The notes under the pieces: model-generated | The model's database searches: none | The model's input: the letters and a program-made list of their open reading frames with translations, nothing else | Told to the model about the DNA's origin: nothing | Part shown: one piece after another, positions 1 to 5,598 of the stretch | Layout: each line of letters starts with the position of its first letter | Numbering within the stretch: the first letter of the stretch is position 1 | Translations under genes and position numbers: made by a program | From: an uncultured Oribacterium sp. | GTDB lineage: Bacteria; Bacillota; Clostridia; Lachnospirales; Lachnospiraceae | Direction: 5' to 3' | NCBI GenBank assembly: GCA_900772695.1 | Contig: CAAGRO010000408.1 | Span: forward strand, 1 to 8,012 | Length of the DNA stretch: 8,012 bases

Positions 1-701
1 GCGAGCTGCTCCGCCAGCGTCACCGCCGCCTGCATACGCGCACTGCTGTATGGAAAATTCACGAAGGCTGACGCCTTTTCGCCCGTCTCCGTCTTCCGGT
101 ATTTCGCCTCTGGAAGCCCGCCGGTCCCATCGAAGGTGGCGGCCAGCTGAAAAGCCTCCCGGATCGCTGCCTCGACGGCATCCTCCGTATTCGTGATAAA
201 AATCGATGGAATCCCCGCATCATCCGCGACGGTCAGCACCGTCTGTCCCCCGATGATGAGGTCCACCTTATCCTCGATCGCCTGCATGGCCGCCGGCCGC
301 AGCAGCTCCGGATTCTGCACGAAGTACTCATGGAGATGCACCCCGCACTGCTCATCGAGCCCGGACATATCGCAGGCCATGTTTTTGAAGGTCACGATCG
401 CGATATGCGGATGCGACTTATGCACGACCCGCTTCGCACGCTCGAGCATATCGATCACACCCTGCCTCGTCAGCACGATCTCCACCACCGGAATGTCCGT
501 ATACTGCTTGATGATCGTCGCCTGCAGACCACGCGCGATGATGATATCCGCGCCCTGATTGATCGCCTGCCGCGCCTCCATCACCGCCCGCTCCGACTCG
601 ATCACCTTCATCAAAAACAGACGCTTCTGCTGCTCCTGCAGCACATCATGCGTCAGACGGAACAGCTCATCATTCGGAACCAGCAAAGCGATATTTGCCA
701 C
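1..701 (-). CDS. PrpR_N-domain transcriptional regulator, N-terminal part (runs off left edge)
   Basis: A continuous open frame on the minus strand gives 233 complete residues before the window ends. It opens MANIALLVPNDELF and has an ARG-LQATIIK stretch at about residues 56-65, then PVVEIV at 71-76, the layout of the PrpR N-terminal effector-sensing domain (about residues 1-190). From about residue 213 the text FPYSSARMQ..LAEQLA resembles the opening of a sigma-54-type AAA+ domain, so the full protein may be an enhancer-binding activator; the Walker motifs and DNA-binding domain lie outside the window. I chose GTG at 701 because GAGGTG lies just upstream; an in-frame ATG at 713 has no ribosome site. 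The gene sits downstream of, and in the same direction as, the sugar-acid enzyme genes, so it is probably their local regulator, sensing a pathway compound rather than the propionate intermediate of classical PrpR. That ligand is inferred. Phased TTTCA boxes cover its leader. Confidence 0.8.
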   Translation of the reverse strand, partial: MANIALLVPNDELFRLTHDVLQEQQKRLFLMKVIESERAVMEARQAINQGADIIIARGLQATIIKQYTDIPVVEIVLTRQGVIDMLERAKRVVHKSHPHIAIVTFKNMACDMSGLDEQCGVHLHEYFVQNPELLRPAAMQAIEDKVDLIIGGQTVLTVADDAGIPSIFITNTEDAVEAAIREAFQLAATFDGTGGLPEAKYRKTETGEKASAFVNFPYSSARMQAAVTLAEQL

Positions 702-712
702 GGCACACCTCA

Positions 713-742
713 TTTCATTTCAATACATTTCAACATATTTCA
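713..742 (-). promoter_or_regulatory. Phased TGAAA boxes in the prpR leader (putative operator)
   Basis: On the plus strand TTTCA occurs at 713, 718, 728 and 738, spaced 5, 10 and 10 bases; on the coding strand these read TGAAA. They directly abut the ribosome site of the regulator gene. Ten-base phasing puts the boxes on one face of the helix, as expected for cooperative protein binding. The same box with the same phasing recurs at 4040-4064 upstream of garR. The regulator bound is unknown; autoregulation by the PrpR-like protein is the simplest inference. Confidence 0.4.
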
Positions 743-771
743 TCATAACATATTCGTGGCCATAACGTAAG

Positions 772-933
772 AAAACGGAGCAGGGCACTCCGCTAAATTG
801 CGAATTCAAAGAACAGGTTCCAGTGGAGTGTCCGCGTCCGATATGCAGAACGCATTCTGTCAGATCGGACGCGGACACTCCGCTGTGGTTCTGTACTTTG
901 AACTGAGTGAGTGCGGAGTGCCCTGTCCGTTTT
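772..933. repeat. Long imperfect inverted repeat; possible bidirectional terminator or MITE-like element
   Basis: The arms are 772-842 and 864-933. Reading outward to inward they pair in perfect blocks of 8, 13, 7, 4 and 18 base pairs, separated by two mismatched internal loops, and the apex adds a further five-pair stem (846-850 with 855-859). The base of the stem is AAAACGGA/TCCGTTTT, so either transcript ends in a GC-rich stem followed by a short T run (CGTTTTCTT on the minus strand, CGTTTTCG on the plus). It fills the gap between the aldo/keto reductase stop (946) and the regulator gene, so termination of the upstream operon is plausible. The arms contain related CGGACACTCCGC-like words, which suggests growth by duplication or a mobile miniature element. 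No target-site duplication was recognised and no transposase is present. The gap 702-945 holds nothing else that looks like a gene. Confidence 0.75.
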
Positions 934-945
934 CGTATTTTGGGT

Positions 946-1800
946 TTACTGCATGTCTAAATATTCTTTGTGCGTCGGCTTCGGATACACGCGGTCGATG
1001 GCCTGCAGCTCCTCCGGGCTCAGTGTGATCTGATCGGCGCCTGCATTGGCCAGCGTATGCTCCGCACGGGAGCTCCGTGGAATCGCGATGGTATGCCCGT
1101 CGCGGATGTTCCAGGCGAGCAGAATCTGCGGTACCGTCGCATGATGTGCCTCGGCAATGCTCTGCAGGGTCTTGTTTGAGAAGAGACCGCTCCGGAGCGA
1201 GCCAGCCTGTGCGAGTGGGCAGTACGCCATGAGGGCTACCTGATTCTTCCGCATCCACGGAAGCAGGGAGTACTCGATGCCACGGGAGCCGGTGTGGTAG
1301 AGCACCTGATTCACCTGGCAGTTCCGTCCCTCCGGAATCGCCCAGAGCTCCTCCATATCATCGATGTCAAAGTTGGAGACGCCCCAGGCCCGGATGAGGC
1401 CCTCGGCGCGCAGCTCCTCGAGACAGCTGACCGTCTCCTCCAGAGAGTAATTGCCCCGCCAGTGGTAGAGATAGAGGTCGAGATACTGCTGCCCCATACG
1501 CTCGAGGCTGCCCATGAGGGCACGGCGCATACGCTTGCCGCCGGCATTGCCCGGAAGTACCTTCGACACGAGATAGAGCTTCGAGCGGTCCTCCGTGCTG
1601 AGCGCCTCCCCGAGCATATCCTCTGCGGCACCACTGCCATACATCTCCGCGGTATCGATGAGGGTCATGCCGGCTGCGATGCCCTGGCGGATGCCCTCGA
1701 TTTCCTGTGCGCGCTGCGCGCGACTCTCGCCGAGGTACCAGGTACCCTGGCCGAGCGCCGGAACGATTGCGCCATTTGCGAGTGTGACTGTGTGCTTCAT
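946..1800 (-). CDS. Aldo/keto reductase, YeaE-like
   Basis: This cytoplasmic 284-residue protein is an NADPH-dependent aldo/keto reductase, close in length and sequence to E. coli YeaE, which reduces methylglyoxal and other small aldehydes. The catalytic tetrad is complete: Asp49 and Tyr54 in IDTAEMY, Lys80 in LVSK, His113 in YLYHW. GQGTWYLGE near the start, WGVSN, NQVLYH and YCPLAQAG follow in family order, and AIPRSS near residue 240 is the cofactor-binding end of the barrel. The start ATG shares its A with the TGA stop of the aldolase gene (TGATG), and AAGGAGG lies 13 bases upstream inside that gene, so the two are translationally coupled and must be made together. The link points to an aldehyde made in the pathway, such as tartronate semialdehyde or a side product, but GarR already covers that step; the substrate is inference. 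A long hairpin follows the stop. Confidence 0.9.
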   Translation of the reverse strand: MKHTVTLANGAIVPALGQGTWYLGESRAQRAQEIEGIRQGIAAGMTLIDTAEMYGSGAAEDMLGEALSTEDRSKLYLVSKVLPGNAGGKRMRRALMGSLERMGQQYLDLYLYHWRGNYSLEETVSCLEELRAEGLIRAWGVSNFDIDDMEELWAIPEGRNCQVNQVLYHTGSRGIEYSLLPWMRKNQVALMAYCPLAQAGSLRSGLFSNKTLQSIAEAHHATVPQILLAWNIRDGHTIAIPRSSRAEHTLANAGADQITLSPEELQAIDRVYPKPTHKEYLDMQ

Positions 1801-2699
1801 CAGATGAGACCTGCCTCCTTCATCACCTTCCGGAAGTGCTCCAGGGTTGCTTCGTTTGTGGTCGGAAGGGATGGAAGGTACGGATCGCCGACCTCGAGGC
1901 CACGGATCGCAGCCATATCCTTCGCCGCTACCGGGAAGGATGCCCGATCCATCGCAAGACGTACCGGGTTCAGCTTGAACTGTGCCTCGCGGGAGCCCTC
2001 GAAATCACCCTCGGTGTACTTCTTGTAAACATCACCGATCAGCTCCGGCATGAAGTTGCCTGCGGTACATACGCCGCCGACCGCGCCCACGCAGAGCGAT
2101 GCGAACAGAAGGGTGTCCTTACCGCCGAAGACCTTGAAGTCCACGTCGCGGTTTCTGCGTACACACTCCTCCGTGAGGGTGATATCGCCGGAGGTATCCT
2201 TCATGCCGACGATGTTTGCAACGTCATGTGCAAGCTCGGTCACGATATCTGCGCTGAGACCATAGCCTACACGGCCCGGGTTGTTGTAGAGCAGCACCGG
2301 CGTCTCCGGAATCGCATCCGCGATGGCCTTGAAGTGGCGATAGAGCTCGTCATGGGTTGGCTTCAGGAACATCGGCTGAAGGATGGAAACGCAGGATGCG
2401 CCGTTTGCAACGGCCATCTTGGCGAGGCGGATGCACTTCTTCGTATTGATGGCACCGATGCCGAAGTAAACCGGCACACGACCAGCGGCCTGATCCACCA
2501 TGATCTTGAGACCGCGCTCCATCTCGTCCTCCTCGAGCTGGTAGAACTCACCGTTCGAGCCGAAGGCCAGGATACCCTGCAGACCGCCGTCGATGACATA
2601 ATCCACCTGCTTCCGCATGCCGGCCTCATCGATCTTCTCATCCTGATCGATGACGGTAATGATCGGAACAACTACACCCTTGATAAACTCTGTATTCAT
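1800..2699 (-). CDS. DapA-superfamily aldolase/lyase, putative 5-keto-4-deoxyglucarate aldolase
   Basis: This 299-residue protein belongs to the class I, Schiff-base-forming dihydrodipicolinate synthase/N-acetylneuraminate lyase family. The pocket motif GSNGE is at 47-51, the catalytic tyrosine in YNNPGR at Tyr138 with Arg143, and the Schiff-base lysine in GMKDTSGD at Lys167; length is normal. The canonical 5-keto-4-deoxyglucarate dehydratase subgroup, as I recall it, has a different tyrosine motif (YNRDN type), so decarboxylating dehydration is less likely than aldol cleavage. Lying between garR and a reductase, with gudD upstream and no garL-type gene here, it most likely splits the keto-deoxy-glucarate made by GudD into pyruvate and tartronate semialdehyde. 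Family and residues are seen; the substrate is inferred. Lysine-biosynthetic DapA cannot be excluded by motifs alone but the context argues against it. ATG at 2699 has AGAGGA at proper spacing; an in-frame ATG at 2768 would add repeat-derived residues and has no good ribosome site. Confidence 0.88.
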   Translation of the reverse strand: MNTEFIKGVVVPIITVIDQDEKIDEAGMRKQVDYVIDGGLQGILAFGSNGEFYQLEEDEMERGLKIMVDQAAGRVPVYFGIGAINTKKCIRLAKMAVANGASCVSILQPMFLKPTHDELYRHFKAIADAIPETPVLLYNNPGRVGYGLSADIVTELAHDVANIVGMKDTSGDITLTEECVRRNRDVDFKVFGGKDTLLFASLCVGAVGGVCTAGNFMPELIGDVYKKYTEGDFEGSREAQFKLNPVRLAMDRASFPVAAKDMAAIRGLEVGDPYLPSLPTTNEATLEHFRKVMKEAGLI

Positions 2700-2713
2700 G
2701 AAGATCCTCTTTC

Positions 2714-2752
2714 TGATTCTATAATCGTTTGATTCTATGATTATTTGATTCT
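2714..2752. repeat. Three TGATTCT boxes at exact 16-bp spacing
   Basis: TGATTCT begins at 2714, 2730 and 2746. The first two 16-base units agree at 13 positions; the third keeps only the box. The array lies just upstream of the aldolase ribosome site and downstream of a possible promoter -10 box at 2789-2794. It could be an operator array or a remnant of slippage duplication. No known regulator was recognised. Confidence 0.5.
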
Positions 2753-2788
2753 GATCTGTTCTTTTCATCCCATGAAGGATGACTTTTC

Positions 2789-2794
2789 ATTATA
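2789..2794 (-). promoter_or_regulatory. Possible -10 box (TATAAT) for the aldolase-reductase pair
   Basis: The minus strand reads TATAAT exactly. The sequence 16-17 bases upstream (around GGAAGCC) is a poor -35 match, so activity would need an activator or the site is chance in an AT-rich stretch. If used, the transcript would start near 2782 and include the 16-bp-spaced boxes in its leader. It would allow the aldolase and reductase to be expressed apart from garR. Confidence 0.25.
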
Positions 2795-2810
2795 TGAATT
2801 TCACTTTGAC

Positions 2811-2900
2811 GGCTTCCTCTGATCTTTCGTTTTTCAGAATAGAGGAAGCCCGGCAACCGGCGTCAAAATGGAAGGGGAAAAGCGCTCGGTGCCGGGCTTC
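2811..2900 (-). other. Two mutually exclusive RNA stems in the garR-aldolase gap
   Basis: On the minus-strand transcript, segment A (2900-2891, GAAGCCCGGC) pairs perfectly over 10 bases with B (2854-2845), extended inward by ACCG/CGGT (2856-2859 with 2887-2890) after one bulged base. Segment B (2850-2841, GGCTTCCTCT) also pairs perfectly over 10 bases with C (2820-2811, AGAGGAAGCC). The stems share 2845-2850, so only one can form at a time. Neither is followed by a T run, so this is not a classic terminator switch. It could mark the 3' end of garR mRNA, guide processing, or be a small structured leader. The rest of the 236-base gap holds no gene. Confidence 0.45.
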
Positions 2901-2935
2901 AGATCATTATGAAGCTATAACACTATTTTGTAAGA

Positions 2936-3823
2936 TTACTTTGCGATGGAAACGCCGGTCATTCTCTCATAGTAGCGAACGATGTCGTCGTGATCGCAGG
3001 CACCCTCGTCGTGGTTCTTCAGCTCCTGCATCACCTCCATCATGTGTGCGGTCATCGGAACCGGCATGTTGATGGCGTGGGAAGCATTGAGGGCGTTCGT
3101 AAGATCCTTGATGTGAAGGTCGATTCTGAAGCCTGGGTTGTAGTTACCGGAAAGCATCATCGGAGCCTTTGCATCGAGAACAGTGGAACCTGCGAGGCCG
3201 CCACGGATTGCCTGATATACGAGCTCAGGATCAGTACCAGCCTTCTTTGCGAAGGTCAGTGCCTCTGCGACGATGCCAATGTTGGCAGCCACGATCATCT
3301 GGTTTGCAAGCTTTGCAACGTTACCGGAGCCAAGAGGTCCTACATATACGACAGAACCAGCCATGACCATGAGCATGTCATAGTACTTGTCGAAGGTCTC
3401 CTTCTTACCACCGACCATAACGGAAAGGGTTCCGTCGATGGCCTTTGGCTCACCACCGGATACAGGAGCATCGAGCATATCTACGCCGAGCTTCTCGAGG
3501 TCAGCACCGATCTTCTTCGACTCTACCGGGTCGATGGAAGACATATCGATGAGTACGGACTCACCCTTACGGAAGCCCTCTGCGAGGCCGTTCTCGTTAA
3601 ATACAGCGGCACGTACGTGTGGAGAGTTCGGAACCATGGTGATGACAACATCTGCGAACTCTGCAAGGTCCTTACCGCAGGTACCTGCCTTTGCGCCGGC
3701 AGCTACGAGCTCATCGATGGAAGCCTGATTGAAATCAAATACCATCAGCTCGTGACCAGCCTTGAGCAGGTTCTTTGCCATCGGTCTACCCATGATACCA
3801 AGTCCTAAAAATCCAACCTTCAT
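2936..3823 (-). CDS. garR: 2-hydroxy-3-oxopropionate (tartronate semialdehyde) reductase
   Basis: This 295-residue cytoplasmic enzyme reduces tartronate semialdehyde to D-glycerate with NAD(P)H, the last specific step of glucarate and galactarate breakdown in the aldolase route. It matches E. coli GarR/GlxR almost end to end. The Rossmann motif GLGIMG is at 7-12, IDMSS at 92-96, the substrate-binding DAPVSGGEPKAIDGT at 118-132, the catalytic Lys171 in NVAKLANQ, and RGGLAGSTVLDAKAP and GFRIDLHIKDL in the C-terminal helical domain. Length equals that of the family. ATG at 3823 is preceded by GAGGA at good spacing. The gene lies between gudD and the DapA-like gene, both with long spacers, so each may be regulated separately; a fair sigma-A-type promoter and TGAAA boxes are found in its 302-base upstream gap. 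GlxR of the glyoxylate pathway is isofunctional; neighbours favour the glucarate role. Confidence 0.95.
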   Translation of the reverse strand: MKVGFLGLGIMGRPMAKNLLKAGHELMVFDFNQASIDELVAAGAKAGTCGKDLAEFADVVITMVPNSPHVRAAVFNENGLAEGFRKGESVLIDMSSIDPVESKKIGADLEKLGVDMLDAPVSGGEPKAIDGTLSVMVGGKKETFDKYYDMLMVMAGSVVYVGPLGSGNVAKLANQMIVAANIGIVAEALTFAKKAGTDPELVYQAIRGGLAGSTVLDAKAPMMLSGNYNPGFRIDLHIKDLTNALNASHAINMPVPMTAHMMEVMQELKNHDEGACDHDDIVRYYERMTGVSIAK

Positions 3824-3947
3824 GTTTATTCCTCACTTTCTTGATGTGAAAAAATGTTTATGTACTTATTTACCGGAGTGCTTCCGCATCTCACGCTGTT
3901 ATCTTACTGAAACCCTCGATTGAAAACTAGAATGAAACTGACCAAAG

Positions 3948-3975
3948 ATAATTTATTTTCTGCTTGATTCGTCAA
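3948..3975 (-). promoter_or_regulatory. Candidate sigma-A-type promoter of garR
   Basis: On the minus strand TTGACG (3975-3970) matches the -35 consensus in five of six bases, and AATTAT (3953-3948) matches the -10 in four, with a 16-base spacer. The first transcribed base would be near 3941, giving a leader of almost 120 bases. CGAAATGAAACGAAAC lies about 10 bases upstream of the -35, where an activator would bind. On the plus strand TGAAA also occurs at 3908, 3921 and 3933, in the leader. Confidence 0.4.
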
Positions 3976-3984
3976 AAGCTGATG

Positions 3985-4064
3985 TTTCGTTTCATTTCGT
4001 TTTATTTTGGTTCAATTCGATGCATTTTGAAGTGCTTTATTTCAAATCGTTTCAGCTCGTTTCA
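3985..4064 (-). promoter_or_regulatory. Cluster of phased TGAAA/CGAAA boxes upstream of garR (putative operator)
   Basis: Plus-strand TTTCA begins at 4040, 4050 and 4060, exactly 10 bases apart, each of the first two followed by a TCG four bases after the box. A second group at 3985-3999 reads TTTCG, TTTCA, TTTCG at 5-base steps. Between them lies TTCAATTCG...TTTTGAA. The array is directly upstream of the candidate garR promoter and downstream of the gudD stop. Box and phasing match those at the start of the regulator gene (713-742). This accounts for the gap of about 300 bases between gudD and garR, which holds no gene. Confidence 0.45.
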
Positions 4065-4072
4065 TGCATCCC

Positions 4073-4088
4073 GCGTCCCTTCGGACGC
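4073..4088 (-). terminator. Short GC hairpin downstream of gudD
   Basis: GCGTCC and GGACGC form a perfect six-pair stem with a four-base loop, about 38 bases past the gudD stop. No T run follows on the minus strand (GGGATGC comes next), so it is at best a weak pause or mRNA 3'-end stabiliser. Confidence 0.25.
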
Positions 4089-4125
4089 TTCCGTAAAGAA
4101 AGCTCAAAAGTGACTGACACTCTGC

Positions 4126-5475
4126 TTATCTCACCAGCGCCGGCTTCTTATGATCATACTTCCAGCCCGGAATCAGATACTGCATCGCCTTCGCATCATC
4201 GCGGTCATGGGTTGGCAGGCTGTTGTAGAGCTGGTTCGCCTTCATGACCTTTTCCATGTTGAGATGTACGCCGAGACCCGGTGCATCCGGAACCTGCAGC
4301 TTGCCGCCGATGATCTGTGGCGTATCATCGAGGAGGTTCTGACCATCCTGCCAGATCCAGTGGGTATCGAGCGGTGCCGGATCGCCGACCGCCGCGGCAC
4401 CCACCTGTGCAAAGGCTGCCAGGGTGATGTCGAAGTGGTTGTTCGAGTGTACGCCCCAGGTGAGACCCCAGGAGTTGAGAAGCTGTGACATACGGATCGC
4501 ACCATCGAAGCCCCAGAAGTGCGGATCTGCGAGGATGATATCGCAGGCGTTGAGGCTTACGGTGTGATAGAACTGGCGCCAGTCGGTGGCGATCATGTTC
4601 GTCGCTACCTGGAACTGCGTCGCATTCTTAAACTCACGCATGATCTCACGGCTGGAATAACCAGCCTCCGGTCCACACGGATCCTCCATGTAGGTGATGA
4701 TGCCATGCATATCCTTGCAGAGCTCGATCGACTCCTTCAGGCTCCATGCGCCATTCGGGTCAATGTTGATACGTGCATCCGGAAAACGCTTCTTCAGTGC
4801 ACGCATCGCATCCATCTCCTCGGAGCCCTTCAGTACACCACCCTTCAGCTTGAAGTTGCGGAAACCATACTTTTCGGTCAGGGCCTCTGCCTCTTCGACG
4901 ACTCTCTCCGGTGTCAGAATCTCCTCACGACGCAGACGGAACCACGGGTCCGAGCTGTCGCTCTCGTCGAGGTACTGCATCTCGCCTGCCGGTACCTTCT
5001 TCTTATCCGATACATAGAAGAGATAGCCGAGCATCTCGACTTCCTTCCGCTGCTGTCCTTCGCCGAGAAGGTCACACATCGGTACACCGAGGAACTGGCC
5101 CATCAGGTCGAGCATCGCACATTCCAGTGCCCACTCGCTCTTTACGACGAACTTCAGCTTCGAGATATCCAGTGTCTGGATGCCCTCGCCGTCGTCCTCT
5201 GCGGCCGGGTTCGCCAGCTTATGAATCTTCTGAAGAATCTGACGATACTTCGCGATCGGCTGTCCCTCTACGAGCGGCTTTACTGCGTTAAGACACTCAC
5301 AGGTGTAATCACCACCGTGGATCTCGCCGATGCCCTGATGTCCGGCACTGTCCTCGAGAATCACCAGATTTCTCGTAAATGCAGGTGCATGACAGCCCGA
5401 CAGGGTCATCAGCATACTGTCATAGCCGGCCACCGGGATGACCTGCATCTTCTTAATAATAGGTGTATCTGCCAT
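4126..5475 (-). CDS. gudD: Glucarate dehydratase
   Basis: This 449-residue enolase-superfamily enzyme dehydrates D-glucarate (and usually L-idarate) to 5-keto-4-deoxyglucarate in the cytoplasm. It aligns with E. coli GudD (446 residues) along its length, offset by four. Lysines in FKLKGGV are Lys209 and Lys211; metal-site residues fall at Asp239 (IDPNGAW), Glu270 (EDPCGPE) and Asn293 (ATNMIATDWR); the catalytic histidine is His343 in HSNNHFD, with Asp317 in ADPHFW. VIPVAGYDSM, EMLGYLF, DTHWIWQ and the C-terminal MQYLIPGW are also kept. I chose ATG at 5475 because GAGG sits seven bases upstream; ATG at 5481 is almost inside the ribosome site, and 5526 would add a poor extension. It follows a terminator at 5574-5595, so it probably has its own promoter; a weak candidate is TTTACT (5563-5558) with TACGAT (5541-5536), 16 bases apart. 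Function is nearly certain. Confidence 0.97.
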   Translation of the reverse strand: MADTPIIKKMQVIPVAGYDSMLMTLSGCHAPAFTRNLVILEDSAGHQGIGEIHGGDYTCECLNAVKPLVEGQPIAKYRQILQKIHKLANPAAEDDGEGIQTLDISKLKFVVKSEWALECAMLDLMGQFLGVPMCDLLGEGQQRKEVEMLGYLFYVSDKKKVPAGEMQYLDESDSSDPWFRLRREEILTPERVVEEAEALTEKYGFRNFKLKGGVLKGSEEMDAMRALKKRFPDARINIDPNGAWSLKESIELCKDMHGIITYMEDPCGPEAGYSSREIMREFKNATQFQVATNMIATDWRQFYHTVSLNACDIILADPHFWGFDGAIRMSQLLNSWGLTWGVHSNNHFDITLAAFAQVGAAAVGDPAPLDTHWIWQDGQNLLDDTPQIIGGKLQVPDAPGLGVHLNMEKVMKANQLYNSLPTHDRDDAKAMQYLIPGWKYDHKKPALVR

Positions 5476-5573
5476 TTTCATACCTCTTTCTTTATATGGT
5501 GCATATGCGCCGAAAAACTGAATCATCTGACTTGAATCGTATGCGCACCTTTTCTGCAGTAAAGGACGCTTAT

Positions 5574-5595
5574 AAAAACAGCAGCGATACTGCTG
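5574..5595 (-). terminator. Intrinsic terminator after the membrane-protein gene
   Basis: On the minus strand CAGCAG-TATCG-CTGCTG forms a perfect six-pair stem with a five-base loop, followed at once by TTTTTAT. It begins three bases past the TAA stop at 5599-5601. The stem is short, so some read-through into gudD is likely. Confidence 0.6.
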
Positions 5596-5598
5596 AGA

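Noticed and set aside
713..742. CRISPR-like array at the TTTCA boxes
   Set aside because: Units are five bases with five-base spacers, far too short for repeats and spacers.
748..762. Possible sigma-54 (-24/-12) promoter for prpR on the minus strand, TGGCCACGAATATGT
   Set aside because: The GG and TG elements have the right spacing but the -12 GC is GT and the -24 block has two further mismatches; too weak to list as a feature.
1294..2028. Plus-strand open frame spanning the aldolase-reductase junction
   Set aside because: It crosses two real minus-strand genes and has no independent support.
1836..2732. Long plus-strand open frame opposite the aldolase gene
   Set aside because: It is the mirror of a confidently assigned gene, with no family motifs and no ribosome site; codon bias of the real gene keeps the opposite strand open.
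2700..2768. N-terminal extension of the aldolase from ATG 2768
   Set aside because: The extra residues come from the 16-bp repeat region, are not family-like, and the ATG at 2699 has the good ribosome site.
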